NCBI GenBank assembly: GCA_029287455.1
Contig: JARFRB010000129.1
Span: forward strand, 1-54,402
Source of the DNA: Pelagibius litoralis
Lineage (GTDB): Bacteria > Pseudomonadota > Alphaproteobacteria > Kiloniellales > DSM-21159
Direction: 5' to 3'
DNA length: 54,402 nucleotides
Shown: positions 25,494 through 33,201 of the stretch, one piece after another
Numbering within the stretch: the stretch's first letter is position 1
Layout: each line of letters starts with the position of its first letter
Translations under genes and position numbers: made by a program
The notes under the pieces: generated by a model
Told to the model about the DNA's origin: nothing
Databases searched by the model: none
The model's input: only the letters and a program-made list of their open reading frames with translations

Positions 25494-25964
25494 TCAGCCG
25501 CGCTTGGCTTGCTTCGCCGCGACTTCGATGGCCTCGCGGATTTCCTCCAGGCTTTCGGACACCCGGGCGTTGATCTGCTCAAGCGCCTCGCTGTTGGACT
25601 TCGCACCCATTTCCGCCAGCTCGCGCATGTTGGCGATGGCAGTCTCGAAGGCCTTGCGGGTAATCTCGGTCTGGGCGGCGAGCTTCTCCTCCGGCGCGCC
25701 GCCGGCGGCCAGTTCGGACATGGTGGAACTCGCTTCCTCCATCGCCTGACGCAGAATCTCGGTCTGGCGGCGGGCGATGGCTTGGGCCCCTTCCATGGCG
25801 ATCTTGTTGGCGTTGGTGATCGCCTCGATGTTCTTGCGCTGGGTCTCCATCATGGCCTGCATGTCGACACCCGGCACCTTGAACTGCTCGGCCATGGCCT
25901 GGAAGTCCATCATCTTCGAAAAGTCGAAATCCGCGAAGGGATTCGCTTGGGATGCCTTCGTCAT
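25494..25964 (-). CDS. Phasin family protein
   Basis: A 156-residue amphipathic helical protein that coats polyhydroxyalkanoate granules. It starts MTKASQANPFADFDFSKMM and continues with long Ala/Glu/Met/Gln-rich helices, QRKNIEAITNANKIAMEGAQAIARRQ being the recognisable phasin_2/TIGR01841 segment. No signal peptide or membrane helix. The upstream gap has two TGC-N3-GCA palindromes, the pattern bound by the PHA-responsive repressor PhaR, so control by PhaR is likely. No PHA synthase or phaR is in the window. Confidence 0.93.
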   Translation of the reverse strand: MTKASQANPFADFDFSKMMDFQAMAEQFKVPGVDMQAMMETQRKNIEAITNANKIAMEGAQAIARRQTEILRQAMEEASSTMSELAAGGAPEEKLAAQTEITRKAFETAIANMRELAEMGAKSNSEALEQINARVSESLEEIREAIEVAAKQAKRG

Positions 25965-26002
25965 CGTGTTCTCCTCCGGTTAACTCTGGTTATGACGCGC
26001 TT

Positions 26003-26018
26003 TTGTTGCACCGCACAA
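26003..26018. promoter_or_regulatory. PhaR-like operator, site 1 (upstream of phasin)
   Basis: TTGTTGCACCGCACAA contains TGC-N3-GCA with flanking TTG/CAA, an imperfect palindrome 39 bases upstream of the phasin ATG. It matches in form the second site at 26068. Confidence 0.55.
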
Positions 26019-26067
26019 TCGCTCTGCGGAGTTATGATCTTGCACAAGCCGGGCCGTCAAGCATTTT

Positions 26068-26082
26068 TTGTGCAGTGCACAA
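26068..26082. promoter_or_regulatory. PhaR-like operator, site 2 (upstream of phasin)
   Basis: TTGTGCAGTGCACAA is a perfect palindrome (TTGTGC-AGT-GCACAA), with a partial match CTTGCACAAG at 26039-26048 between it and site 1. TGC-rich sites of this type are known for PhaR in Paracoccus and related bacteria. Assignment here is by pattern and by the adjacent phasin gene. Confidence 0.6.
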
Positions 26083-26087
26083 TCGCC

Positions 26088-26735
26088 TTATTCGACGGGC
26101 TCCGCTGGTGCGCCGGCATCGCGTTTCGCGGGCCGTGACAAACGCCCGGCGAGGGCTTCGATCCTGCGCAGATAGCCGTCCAGCGCGGCCATGGTTTTCG
26201 TCATGTCCGGGCTGTCGTCGCCAAGCCAGACCCGCAAGCTCGCGAGATAGATCCCGATCAAGCCCTGCACCCGCGCAGCACCGGCCAAGCCCGAACCGTC
26301 GATCCCCGCCGCTTCCAGCATCCAGCGCATGGAGCGGGCCAGCTGCGGCAGAGAGCCGAGCGCGGCGGCCGGGTCGCGCAGTTGATCGTAAACGATATTG
26401 CCAATCGCGGCCTTGTGGGGCTGTAGCGCGTCGAAGCGGCGCATCATGACGTCGAACAGCCGGTCGCGTGGCGAGGTGCCGGCGAATTCCTCCTCCGGTT
26501 CCTCCTCGCTCAAGACCGCCGCGTCGATTCTCCGCGCGAAGAGATCCAGTAACTCCCCTTTGCTTGAGGCCACGGGATAAATTTTCGCAAGGGGTTCGCC
26601 GGCGGCTTGCGCGATCTCCAGCAGCGAGAGGGATCGCCAGCCGCGCGCCGCGGCCAGGTCGAGCGCGGCCGCGATTAGCCGCTCCTCCACATCGTGCGGT
26701 TTGCGTGCCGCGGTTTTGCGGGGTTTCGTCGCCAT
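26088..26735 (-). CDS. TetR-family transcriptional regulator
   Basis: A 215-residue protein with a Lys/Arg-rich start and an N-terminal TetR helix-turn-helix (EERLIAAALDLAAARGWRSLSLLEIAQAAGEPLAKIYPVASSKGELLDLFARRID). It is followed by an all-helical ligand domain ending in a Pro/Ala tail. The recognition helix (PLAKIYPVASSK) departs from the usual VSxxTLYRHFxSK. The ATG at 26735 has GAGGGGAAGA just upstream. A TTG 18 bases earlier is less likely. The target is unknown; it lies directly upstream of phasin but its promoter region is separate, so a role in PHA control is only possible. Confidence 0.85.
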   Translation of the reverse strand: MATKPRKTAARKPHDVEERLIAAALDLAAARGWRSLSLLEIAQAAGEPLAKIYPVASSKGELLDLFARRIDAAVLSEEEPEEEFAGTSPRDRLFDVMMRRFDALQPHKAAIGNIVYDQLRDPAAALGSLPQLARSMRWMLEAAGIDGSGLAGAARVQGLIGIYLASLRVWLGDDSPDMTKTMAALDGYLRRIEALAGRLSRPAKRDAGAPAEPVE

Positions 26736-26820
26736 TCTTCCCCTCGGCGCCAAGTTCTACTTACAAAGATAATGCCGGCGCCGGGGAATCCAACAGCGCG
26801 GACGCGCGCGAGTTCCTGCC

Positions 26821-27291
26821 TTACGGCTTCAAATCCGCGAGTTTGCCGCCGGTGAGGCGCAGCAGATCGTTTGGCGTCAGGCGGAACACCGCGTTGGGCG
26901 TGCCCGCCGCCGCCCAGATCTCCGGCAAGGCCATCAGGCTCTCGTCGATCACGGTGACCGGCGGCACCTTGTGAGCAATCGGCGGTACGCCCCCGATAGC
27001 GAAGCCGGTCTTCTCCCGCACGAAATCCGCGTCCGCCCGCTCGGGCGCCTCACCCGCAGCCTTGGCCAGCTTCTCCACATCGATCCGATGGGCGCCGCTG
27101 GCGACGGCCAGGATCGGCCCTCCGCTTTCCCGGCCTCGAAAGACGATGGACTTCGCGATAGTCGCCACCTCGCAGCCGACCGCCTGGGCAGCCTCGGCGG
27201 CGGTTCGCGTGCTGGCGGGAAACTCGCGGACCTCCAGTTCCAATCGCTCGGTCGTCAAGGCGTCTTGGACCCGAAGCGCGCTTTCCTTCAC
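26821..27291 (-). CDS. YbaK/EbsC-type aminoacyl-tRNA deacylase
   Basis: A 156-residue protein with the YbaK fold, which hydrolyses mischarged tRNAs such as Cys-tRNA-Pro. Typical blocks are ALTTERLELEVREFPASTRTAAEAAQAVGCEVATIAKSIVFRG, the conserved Lys, and a C-terminal GFAIGGVPPIAHK loop. The start is the GTG at 27291, whose GTGA overlaps the proC TGA stop. The long frame extending further upstream runs inside proC and is rejected. Translational coupling to proC is therefore likely. Confidence 0.9.
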   Translation of the reverse strand: MKESALRVQDALTTERLELEVREFPASTRTAAEAAQAVGCEVATIAKSIVFRGRESGGPILAVASGAHRIDVEKLAKAAGEAPERADADFVREKTGFAIGGVPPIAHKVPPVTVIDESLMALPEIWAAAGTPNAVFRLTPNDLLRLTGGKLADLKP

Positions 27292-28106
27292 GAAGCGAGT
27301 TCCCGGCTGCGCCGGGTCGCCGCCGCGATGGCCTCGGCCATGAGCGCCTCCAGCGCACCTTCGGCCATGAGGACGTTCAGTGCCTCCAGAGTGGTGCCGG
27401 CGGGGCTGGTGACGTTCTGGCGCAAGACGCTGGGATGCTCCTCGGCGCGATGCAAGAGCTCGCCGGAGCCCGCCACGGTTTCCCGGGCCAGGCGCAAAGC
27501 TAACTCGGGCGCGAGCCCCAGGCGCTCGCCCGCCTTGGCCAGGCATTCCGTCAGCAGGAAGACATAGGCGGGGCCGCCGCCGGATACCGCCGTCACCACG
27601 TCGAGCAGGCCCTCATCCTCCACCCAGTCCGCTTCGCCGACGGCGCGCGACAAGGACTCGCAAAGCTTTCGCTGCTCGGTCGAAACACGTGAATTGGCGC
27701 AGAGCACCGTCATGCCCCGCCCGACCGCGGCGGGGGTGTTCGGCATGGCGCGCACGATCGCCGCCTCGGGCCCAAGCCGCTCTTCGAAGTAGGCGAGGGT
27801 CTTGCCTGCCGCGATGGACAGGAACACTGTGCCGGGTGTCGCGAAGCGCTCCAAGCCCTTGAGCGCTTCGTCCATCATCTGGGGCTTGACCGCAAGCATA
27901 ACCACCGCGGGGGCCAGATCGTCCGGCGCCTCGGCCAGCGTGCCATGGCGGTGCAAGGGCTTGCCGGCGAAGGGCTGCAAGGCCGCCGCCCCCGGCTCGA
28001 CCACATGCACGGTTTCGGGCGGAACGCCGTGGTCGAGCCACCCAGACAAGAGGGCACCGCCCATCTTGCCGCAACCGATCAGCAGCAGGGGCCCGGAAGC
28101 CTGCAT
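27288..28106 (-). CDS. proC: Pyrroline-5-carboxylate reductase
   Basis: Final step of proline synthesis, reducing pyrroline-5-carboxylate with NAD(P)H. 272 residues. The Rossmann start LLLIGCGKMGGALLSGWL lies at the N-terminus, then LAVKPQMMD, MPNTPAAVGRGMTVLCAN and the C-terminal signature VTAVSGGGPAYVFLLTECL and SPAGTTLEALNVL. It lies 7 bases after the YbjN-like gene and overlaps the YbaK gene. Confidence 0.96.
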   Translation of the reverse strand: MQASGPLLLIGCGKMGGALLSGWLDHGVPPETVHVVEPGAAALQPFAGKPLHRHGTLAEAPDDLAPAVVMLAVKPQMMDEALKGLERFATPGTVFLSIAAGKTLAYFEERLGPEAAIVRAMPNTPAAVGRGMTVLCANSRVSTEQRKLCESLSRAVGEADWVEDEGLLDVVTAVSGGGPAYVFLLTECLAKAGERLGLAPELALRLARETVAGSGELLHRAEEHPSVLRQNVTSPAGTTLEALNVLMAEGALEALMAEAIAAATRRSRELAS

Positions 28107-28113
28107 GGCGGAT

Positions 28114-28614
28114 TCAGGCCTCTCCGACCGTATCCATCATGGCGGCGGAGATCGCGGCGGTGACCTCTTGGCCGCCCCAGATCACCAGGTGAAGGGCGGG
28201 GTAAAGGCGCTCGCATTCGGTCACTGCTGTGTCCACCATATCCTCGATCTGCTCGACGCTGGCCCCGCGCGTGCCGCGCAGGGGGATGGTGTGCCGGAAC
28301 ATGATCATGCTGTCCCCGGAACAGACGTCGAAGTGGCCCATCCACATCCGCTCGTTCAGCAGCGCGACCAGTTCGTGCACTGCCGCGCGGCGCTGGCCCG
28401 GAATTTTGATTTCGAGGTGGCAGGAGAAGTAGACCGCCCCGATATCCGGCTGCCAAACGGCGCAGATGTGATAGTCGGTCCAGTGCCCGGAAACCTGCGC
28501 GGCAAGCTCCGAATCGCTTGAGCGGTCATGGATCCAATCATTGGCCGAAACCAATTCCTCCATGATATCCAGGGGGTTGCTCAAGGCGCTGACGTCAGTG
28601 GCGAAGGGGTCCAT
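28114..28614 (-). CDS. YbjN-domain protein
   Basis: A 166-residue protein of the YbjN superfamily (tetratricopeptide-free, type III chaperone-like fold). It starts PFATDVSALSNPLDIMEELVSAND and continues with HICAVWQPDIGAVYFSCHLEIKIP and ALLNERMWMGHFDVCSGDSMIMFRH. The biochemical role is unknown; E. coli YbjN affects motility and stress phenotypes. I chose the ATG at 28614 since GGAGG is 10 bases upstream; the ATG at 28641 is an alternative. It is first in a minus-strand run with proC and ybaK. Confidence 0.85.
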   Translation of the reverse strand: MDPFATDVSALSNPLDIMEELVSANDWIHDRSSDSELAAQVSGHWTDYHICAVWQPDIGAVYFSCHLEIKIPGQRRAAVHELVALLNERMWMGHFDVCSGDSMIMFRHTIPLRGTRGASVEQIEDMVDTAVTECERLYPALHLVIWGGQEVTAAISAAMMDTVGEA

Positions 28615-28962
28615 TAGCTGACTGCCTCCCTCTAGGGCCATAACGGTGGCGATAAGCCTATGTGGAGGCCCACCAAATCGACGACATCTAGTGCCTACAG
28701 CGAGATATCGAGATTATCTACCTTGCCCCCACAATATTTAGGGTGCCAGCTTCGATTCCGCGCCGCAACAGGGGATTTCGCTTTAAGAGCGATTTCTGTG
28801 GAATTTTCACATCTTCGAAATAATGGCCGTCACTCGATCCGCCTTTAGCGGCTCTCATTTACGCGATTATTCGAGCTTTTGCCCGGGCGTTGAGAGCCCG
28901 CGGCCACTCTGCGCCATGCTGCGCGCGGGGCGACCTCGACTTCAAGTCGAGCTCGGCTGGGG
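28615..28962. other. Gene-less 348-base gap
   Basis: No convincing open frame. It holds the promoter side of the YbjN gene, a TCGCT/AGCGA stem at about 28778-28792, and a perfect palindrome CTCGACTTCAAGTCGAG at 28935-28951. The palindrome lies 12 bases after the ubiK stop on the minus strand and could be a weak terminator without a U-tract. Confidence 0.5.
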
Positions 28963-29298
28963 TTAGGCGTCTTTCGCGGGCTTCGCGGCAGGCTTCGCGG
29001 TAGGCTTCGCGGCGGATTTAGCGCGGGGCTTGGCGGCCGCGCGCTTGGGCTTCTGTGCGAGCTGCGCTTCGAGTGCCGCCACCTTTTCGGCGAGGATTTC
29101 TTGTTCCTCGCGCGCCTTCGTGGCCATGGCGCGCACCACCTCGAACTCCTCGCGGGTCACCAGGTCCATCTGTCCCAGGATGCGCTCGAACTGTTCGCGA
29201 AAGCGCGCCTCCACTTCGCCACGCACACCGGAGGCGACGCCCATGGCACTGCCCGCGAGGCGCGCCAAGTCCTCAAGAATGCGGCTTTGACTCTGCAT
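28963..29298 (-). CDS. ubiK: UbiK-like accessory factor (BMFP protein)
   Basis: A 111-residue protein. Its N-terminal ~80 residues (MQSQSRILEDLARLAGSAMGVASGVRGEVEARFREQFERILGQMDLVTREEFEVVRAMATKAREEQ) form the DUF526/BMFP helical domain with the Phe/Leu-rich amphipathic part and coiled coil. A Lys/Ala/Pro-rich tail with repeated AKP-type motifs follows. UbiK assists the ubiquinone-biosynthesis complex in E. coli. The start at 29298 is set by the family, because a longer frame upstream has no similarity. Divergent from hldD. Confidence 0.9.
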   Translation of the reverse strand: MQSQSRILEDLARLAGSAMGVASGVRGEVEARFREQFERILGQMDLVTREEFEVVRAMATKAREEQEILAEKVAALEAQLAQKPKRAAAKPRAKSAAKPTAKPAAKPAKDA

Positions 29299-29449
29299 GT
29301 TCCAAGCTCTCCCAGGAAAGGGCCACGCCGAACTTAGGCAATGGCTGGTGCTGGGCGCAAGCTTCCTGGGTCCAGATCCTAGCCTCCGGGTTCCGGCTTT
29401 AGTAAGCTTCGCGCCGCCCGAGATGGGGCCAAGCGGGGGATCCCGGCCT

Positions 29450-30433
29450 ATGTACCTTGTCACCGGCGGCGCCGGTTTCATCGGCTCGAACCTTGTCGCC
29501 GCCCTGTCGGAGGGTGGCGCGCGCGTCGCCGTTTGCGATCGCTTGGGCAGCGGCGACAAGTGGCGCAACCTGGCCAAGCGTGAGCTCCATGCCTTGGTGC
29601 CACCCGAGGGGCTGGACGATCTGCTGGCGGCGGAGGGGGCGAGTGTGAAAGCCGTGCTGCACCTCGGCGCCATCACCTCGACCACCGAAACCGATGCCGA
29701 TCTTCTGCTGCGCGTCAACTTTGGCCTTTCGCAGCGGCTCTGGCGCTGGTGCGCCGAAGCAGGCGTGCCGCTGATCTATGCCTCGTCCGCCGCGACCTAC
29801 GGCGATGGCTCCGAAGGCTTCGATGACGACAACGCACTGGAAGCACTGGCGCGGCTCAGGCCCATGAACGCTTACGGCTGGTCAAAGCATCTTTTCGACC
29901 GCTGGGTCCTGCGGCGGCTTGAAGAGGGCGGGCCACGTCCGCCGCAGTGGGCGGGGCTGAAGTTCTTCAATGTCTATGGCCCAAACGAATATCACAAACT
30001 GGCCCAGGCCAGCGTCGCCCTGCACGTCTTCGAGCAAGTTCGCGAGGGCGGGGTGGCCCGGCTGTTCCAGTCCCACCGTCCAGATTACCCCGACGGCGGA
30101 CAACTTCGCGACTTCGTGTGGGTCGGCGATTGCGTTGCGGTGATGACCTGGCTCCTCGACAACCCGGGTGTGAGCGGCCTCTTCAATCTTGGGACTGGCC
30201 AGGCGCGCAGCTTCGCCGATCTGGCGCGCGCCGTCTTCCGGGAATTGAACCTGCCGGAAGCCATTGACTATGTGCCGACGCCAGAGGCAATCCGCGCCAA
30301 GTACCAGTACTTCACGCAAGCGAGGATGGACCGGCTGACCGGCGCGGGGTATACGGCGGGCTTCACGCCCTTGGAAGAGGGCGTCGGGCGCTACCTGCGT
30401 GATTATCTGATGAAGGATGATCCTTTCCGATGA
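29450..30433 (+). CDS. hldD: ADP-L-glycero-D-manno-heptose 6-epimerase
   Basis: Converts ADP-D-glycero- to ADP-L-glycero-manno-heptose for the inner core of lipopolysaccharide. 327 residues of the extended SDR type. NAD-binding GGAGFIGSN lies near residue 7, then LHLGAITSTTETDAD, ASSAATYGDG (Ser/Thr site) and the YxxxK motif in NAYGWSKHLFDRW near residue 144. The heptose-type block FNVYGPNEYHK follows. ATG at 29450 gives MYLVTGGAGF. Its stop overlaps the lgt start by four bases. Confidence 0.93.
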   Translation: MYLVTGGAGFIGSNLVAALSEGGARVAVCDRLGSGDKWRNLAKRELHALVPPEGLDDLLAAEGASVKAVLHLGAITSTTETDADLLLRVNFGLSQRLWRWCAEAGVPLIYASSAATYGDGSEGFDDDNALEALARLRPMNAYGWSKHLFDRWVLRRLEEGGPRPPQWAGLKFFNVYGPNEYHKLAQASVALHVFEQVREGGVARLFQSHRPDYPDGGQLRDFVWVGDCVAVMTWLLDNPGVSGLFNLGTGQARSFADLARAVFRELNLPEAIDYVPTPEAIRAKYQYFTQARMDRLTGAGYTAGFTPLEEGVGRYLRDYLMKDDPFR

Positions 30434-31260
30434 GCGATCTCTTTGCAGCGGCTTCCGCGTTCTGGGCCGCCTTGACCTATCCCGAGTTCGACCCGATCGC
30501 CATCGAGTTCGGGCCGCTCGCGATCCGCTGGTATGCCCTGGCCTACATCGGCGGCCTCTTGGGCGCCTGGTGGTATTGCCGCTGGGCGGCCGCGCGCTCG
30601 CCTTACGGCATCAAGCGCGACGATATCGACGACTTCCTAGTTTGGGCGACGCTGGGCGTGGTGCTTGGCGGACGGCTTGGCTATGTCCTGTTCTACAAGC
30701 CAGGCTACTACCTGGAGCACCCGCTGGAAATCTTGGCGATCTGGCAGGGTGGCATGGCCTTCCATGGCGGGTTCCTGGGCGTCATCGGCGCCATGTTCCT
30801 CTTCGCGCGGGTTCGGGGAATTCCCTATTTCGCCTTGACCGACATCGTGGGCGCCGCCACGCCCATCGGCTTGTTCCTGGGCCGGATCGCCAACTTCATC
30901 AACGGCGAGCTTTATGGGCGGGTGAGCGATTCGCCCTTGGCCATGATCTTTCCCCACGGCGGGCCGGACCCGCGCCACCCCAGCCAACTCTACCAGGCAG
31001 TGTTGGAGGGGCTGGTGCTCTTCCTGGTTCTCTTCGTCATGATCCGGCTGGGCGCCTTGCGCTGGCGTGGCATGCTCTCGGGCGCCTTTCTGATCGGCTA
31101 CGGCCTGGCGCGGCTCGTCGGCGAGATCTTCCGTCAGCCCGATGCCCATCTCGGGTTCATCGTCGGGCCGGTGACGATGGGGCAGCTGCTGTCCCTGCCG
31201 ATGGTGCTAGGCGGAATTTATCTCGTCCTTTGGGCGCGCCGCCATCCGGCGCCCGCGTGA
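30430..31260 (+). CDS. lgt: Prolipoprotein diacylglyceryl transferase
   Basis: Attaches diacylglycerol to the Cys of prolipoproteins in the inner membrane. 276 residues with about seven hydrophobic helices. The Lgt signature appears as GLFLGRIANFINGELYGRVSDSPLAM with the essential HPSQLYQ motif further on, and the early IRWYALAYIGGLLGAW block. It overlaps hldD (ATGA). The downstream lipoprotein at 34599 is one possible client. Confidence 0.97.
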   Translation: MSDLFAAASAFWAALTYPEFDPIAIEFGPLAIRWYALAYIGGLLGAWWYCRWAAARSPYGIKRDDIDDFLVWATLGVVLGGRLGYVLFYKPGYYLEHPLEILAIWQGGMAFHGGFLGVIGAMFLFARVRGIPYFALTDIVGAATPIGLFLGRIANFINGELYGRVSDSPLAMIFPHGGPDPRHPSQLYQAVLEGLVLFLVLFVMIRLGALRWRGMLSGAFLIGYGLARLVGEIFRQPDAHLGFIVGPVTMGQLLSLPMVLGGIYLVLWARRHPAPA

Positions 31261-31270
31261 CTGTCCGGGT

Positions 31271-32380
31271 ATGACTTCGCTCCGGGCACTCTTGAGGGAC
31301 CGGATTCGAGAGGCTGGCCCCATCACCCTGGCCGACTACATGGGCGCGGCTCTGTTGCATCCCAAGCATGGCTATTACGCCAGCCGTGATCCTTTCGGCG
31401 CGCGCGGCGACTTCGTGACGGCGCCGGAGATCAGCCAGGTCTTCGGCGAACTGTTGGGCCTTTGGTGCGCCGATTGCTGGGCGCGGCTGGGAGCGCCCGA
31501 TCCGATCGTCTTGACGGAGCTAGGGCCGGGGCGTGGCACGCTGATGGCCGACGCCCTGCGTGCCGCCGCCGTGGTGCCCGGTTTCCCTGGTGCGCTCCGG
31601 GTGCATCTCGTGGAGGCAAGCGCGCATCTGGCCGCGCAGCAGCGCGCGGCCTTGCCTGGGATCGAGGTGGTCTGGCACGAGCGTCTGGAGGATCTGCCGG
31701 AGGGCCCCATGCTTTTGCTGGCGAATGAGTTCCTCGACGCGCTCCCGATCCGGCAATTCGAGCGGCGGGCGGAGGGCTGGGCCGAGCGCCGGGTCGGCCT
31801 CTCCGAGAACGGCCAGTCCTTCCAATTCGTTCTCGATGACCCGCCGGATGATTTGGCGGCCGATCTTGGGAGCCTTTCCTTCCCTGACGCGGGGCCGGGC
31901 GAGATCGCAGAGATTTGTCCGCGCGCCCGGGAGGTTGCGAGCGAGATCGCAAGGCGCGTATCGCGCTTTGGCGGCGCGGCCCTGATGATCGATTACGGCT
32001 ACGAAGGCCCCCTGACCGGAGATAGCTTTCAGGCGATCCGAGACGGCGCCCCCGCCGACCCGCTGGACGGGCCCGGGTCGGCCGATATCTCCGCGCATGT
32101 GGACTTTTCGGCTCTGGCCCAAGCCGCGCATGACGCCGGCGCCTGGACCCATGGGCCGGTGCCACAGGGAATCTTTCTTCGCGCACTCGGCCTGGAGGCG
32201 CGTATCGAGGCCCTTGGTAAGACGGCCGATGCGAATCAGGCGCGCGCGCTCGCCGCTGCCTTTGAGCGCTTGGTCTCGCCGGACCAGATGGGGCGGCTGT
32301 TCAGATGCCTGGCCGTGACGGAGCGCGCGCAGTTCGTGCCGGCGGGATTCCCGATTCACCCGGCGCCCGACAGCGGCTAG
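31271..32380 (+). CDS. MidA/NDUFAF7-family SAM-dependent methyltransferase
   Basis: A 369-residue protein. Opening block GPITLADYMGAALLHPKHGYYASRDPFGARGDFVTAPEISQVFGEL is characteristic of the family, followed by the SAM-binding LTELGPGRGTLMADALR near residue 82 and NEFLDALPIRQFER. The human member NDUFAF7 methylates an Arg of a complex I subunit and is needed for complex I assembly, and the bacterial form is presumed similar. Lies 10 bases after lgt. Confidence 0.93.
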   Translation: MTSLRALLRDRIREAGPITLADYMGAALLHPKHGYYASRDPFGARGDFVTAPEISQVFGELLGLWCADCWARLGAPDPIVLTELGPGRGTLMADALRAAAVVPGFPGALRVHLVEASAHLAAQQRAALPGIEVVWHERLEDLPEGPMLLLANEFLDALPIRQFERRAEGWAERRVGLSENGQSFQFVLDDPPDDLAADLGSLSFPDAGPGEIAEICPRAREVASEIARRVSRFGGAALMIDYGYEGPLTGDSFQAIRDGAPADPLDGPGSADISAHVDFSALAQAAHDAGAWTHGPVPQGIFLRALGLEARIEALGKTADANQARALAAAFERLVSPDQMGRLFRCLAVTERAQFVPAGFPIHPAPDSG

Positions 32381-32392
32381 ACTGCGCGGGCC

Positions 32393-33178
32393 ATGAAATC
32401 CGACCCGACACTCTTGACCCTGGAGGCCCTGGACCGGGGGCCGCGGGCGCGTCACGCTTTCTTCACCCGCGAAGGCGGCGTGAGCGAGGGCATTTTCGAC
32501 TCCCTCAACTGTGGTTTCGGCTCCAGCGACGCGAAGGACGCGGTCGCCGAGAACCGCGAGCGGGCGATGGCGGGCCTGGATATCGAACCCGACCGCTTGG
32601 TGACGCTTTATCAAGTGCACTCGGCCGAGGCGGTGGTTGTGGAACGGCCCTGGAAACCGGGAGAGGGCCCCAAGGCGGACGCCATGGCCACCAATCGGCC
32701 GGACGTGGTCTTGGGGATCTTGACCGCCGACTGCGCCCCGGTGCTTTTGGCCGACCCGGATGCCGGGGTCATCGGCGCCGCCCATGCCGGGTGGAAGGGC
32801 GCCTTGACCGGCGTGCTGGAAAGCGTCGTGGCGGCCATGACGTCGCTGGGCGGGGATCCGGCCCGCATCGCCGCGGGGATCGGCCCCTGCATTGCCCAAG
32901 CCTCATACGAGGTCGGCCCCGAGTTCGAGGCACGGTTTCTGGCGGCCGATCCGGCGAGTGCCGCCTTCTTCGAAAGGAATGCCGAAAGCGGACGGCCGCA
33001 TTTCGATCTGAAGGGCTATGCCGCCCGGCGCCTCGAAAGGGCGGGTGTCGGCTCGGTCCAAGTCATGGCCGAGGACACCTGCGCGGAAGAGGCGCGTTTC
33101 TTTAGCTACCGGCGCTCTTGCCATCGCAAGGAAGGCGATTACGGCCGGGGCTTGTCCGCTATCCGCCTTGCCCCCTGA
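32393..33178 (+). CDS. pgeF: PgeF/YfiH-type polyphenol oxidase, purine nucleosidase-like
   Basis: A 261-residue protein of the YfiH/LACC1 family. Opening HAFFTREGGVSEGIFDSLNCGFGS, the conserved LTADCAPVLLAD, AAHAGWKGAL and GIGPCIAQASYEVG, and the C-terminal RSCHRKEGDYGRGLSAIRL. The His and Cys residues in these blocks bind zinc. E. coli PgeF edits mis-incorporated amino acids in peptidoglycan precursors, and other members have purine nucleoside phosphorylase or laccase-like activity. Which applies here cannot be told from sequence. Confidence 0.93.
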   Translation: MKSDPTLLTLEALDRGPRARHAFFTREGGVSEGIFDSLNCGFGSSDAKDAVAENRERAMAGLDIEPDRLVTLYQVHSAEAVVVERPWKPGEGPKADAMATNRPDVVLGILTADCAPVLLADPDAGVIGAAHAGWKGALTGVLESVVAAMTSLGGDPARIAAGIGPCIAQASYEVGPEFEARFLAADPASAAFFERNAESGRPHFDLKGYAARRLERAGVGSVQVMAEDTCAEEARFFSYRRSCHRKEGDYGRGLSAIRLAP

Positions 33179-33201
33179 CCCCGCTTTCCGAAGGAATCAA
33201 T

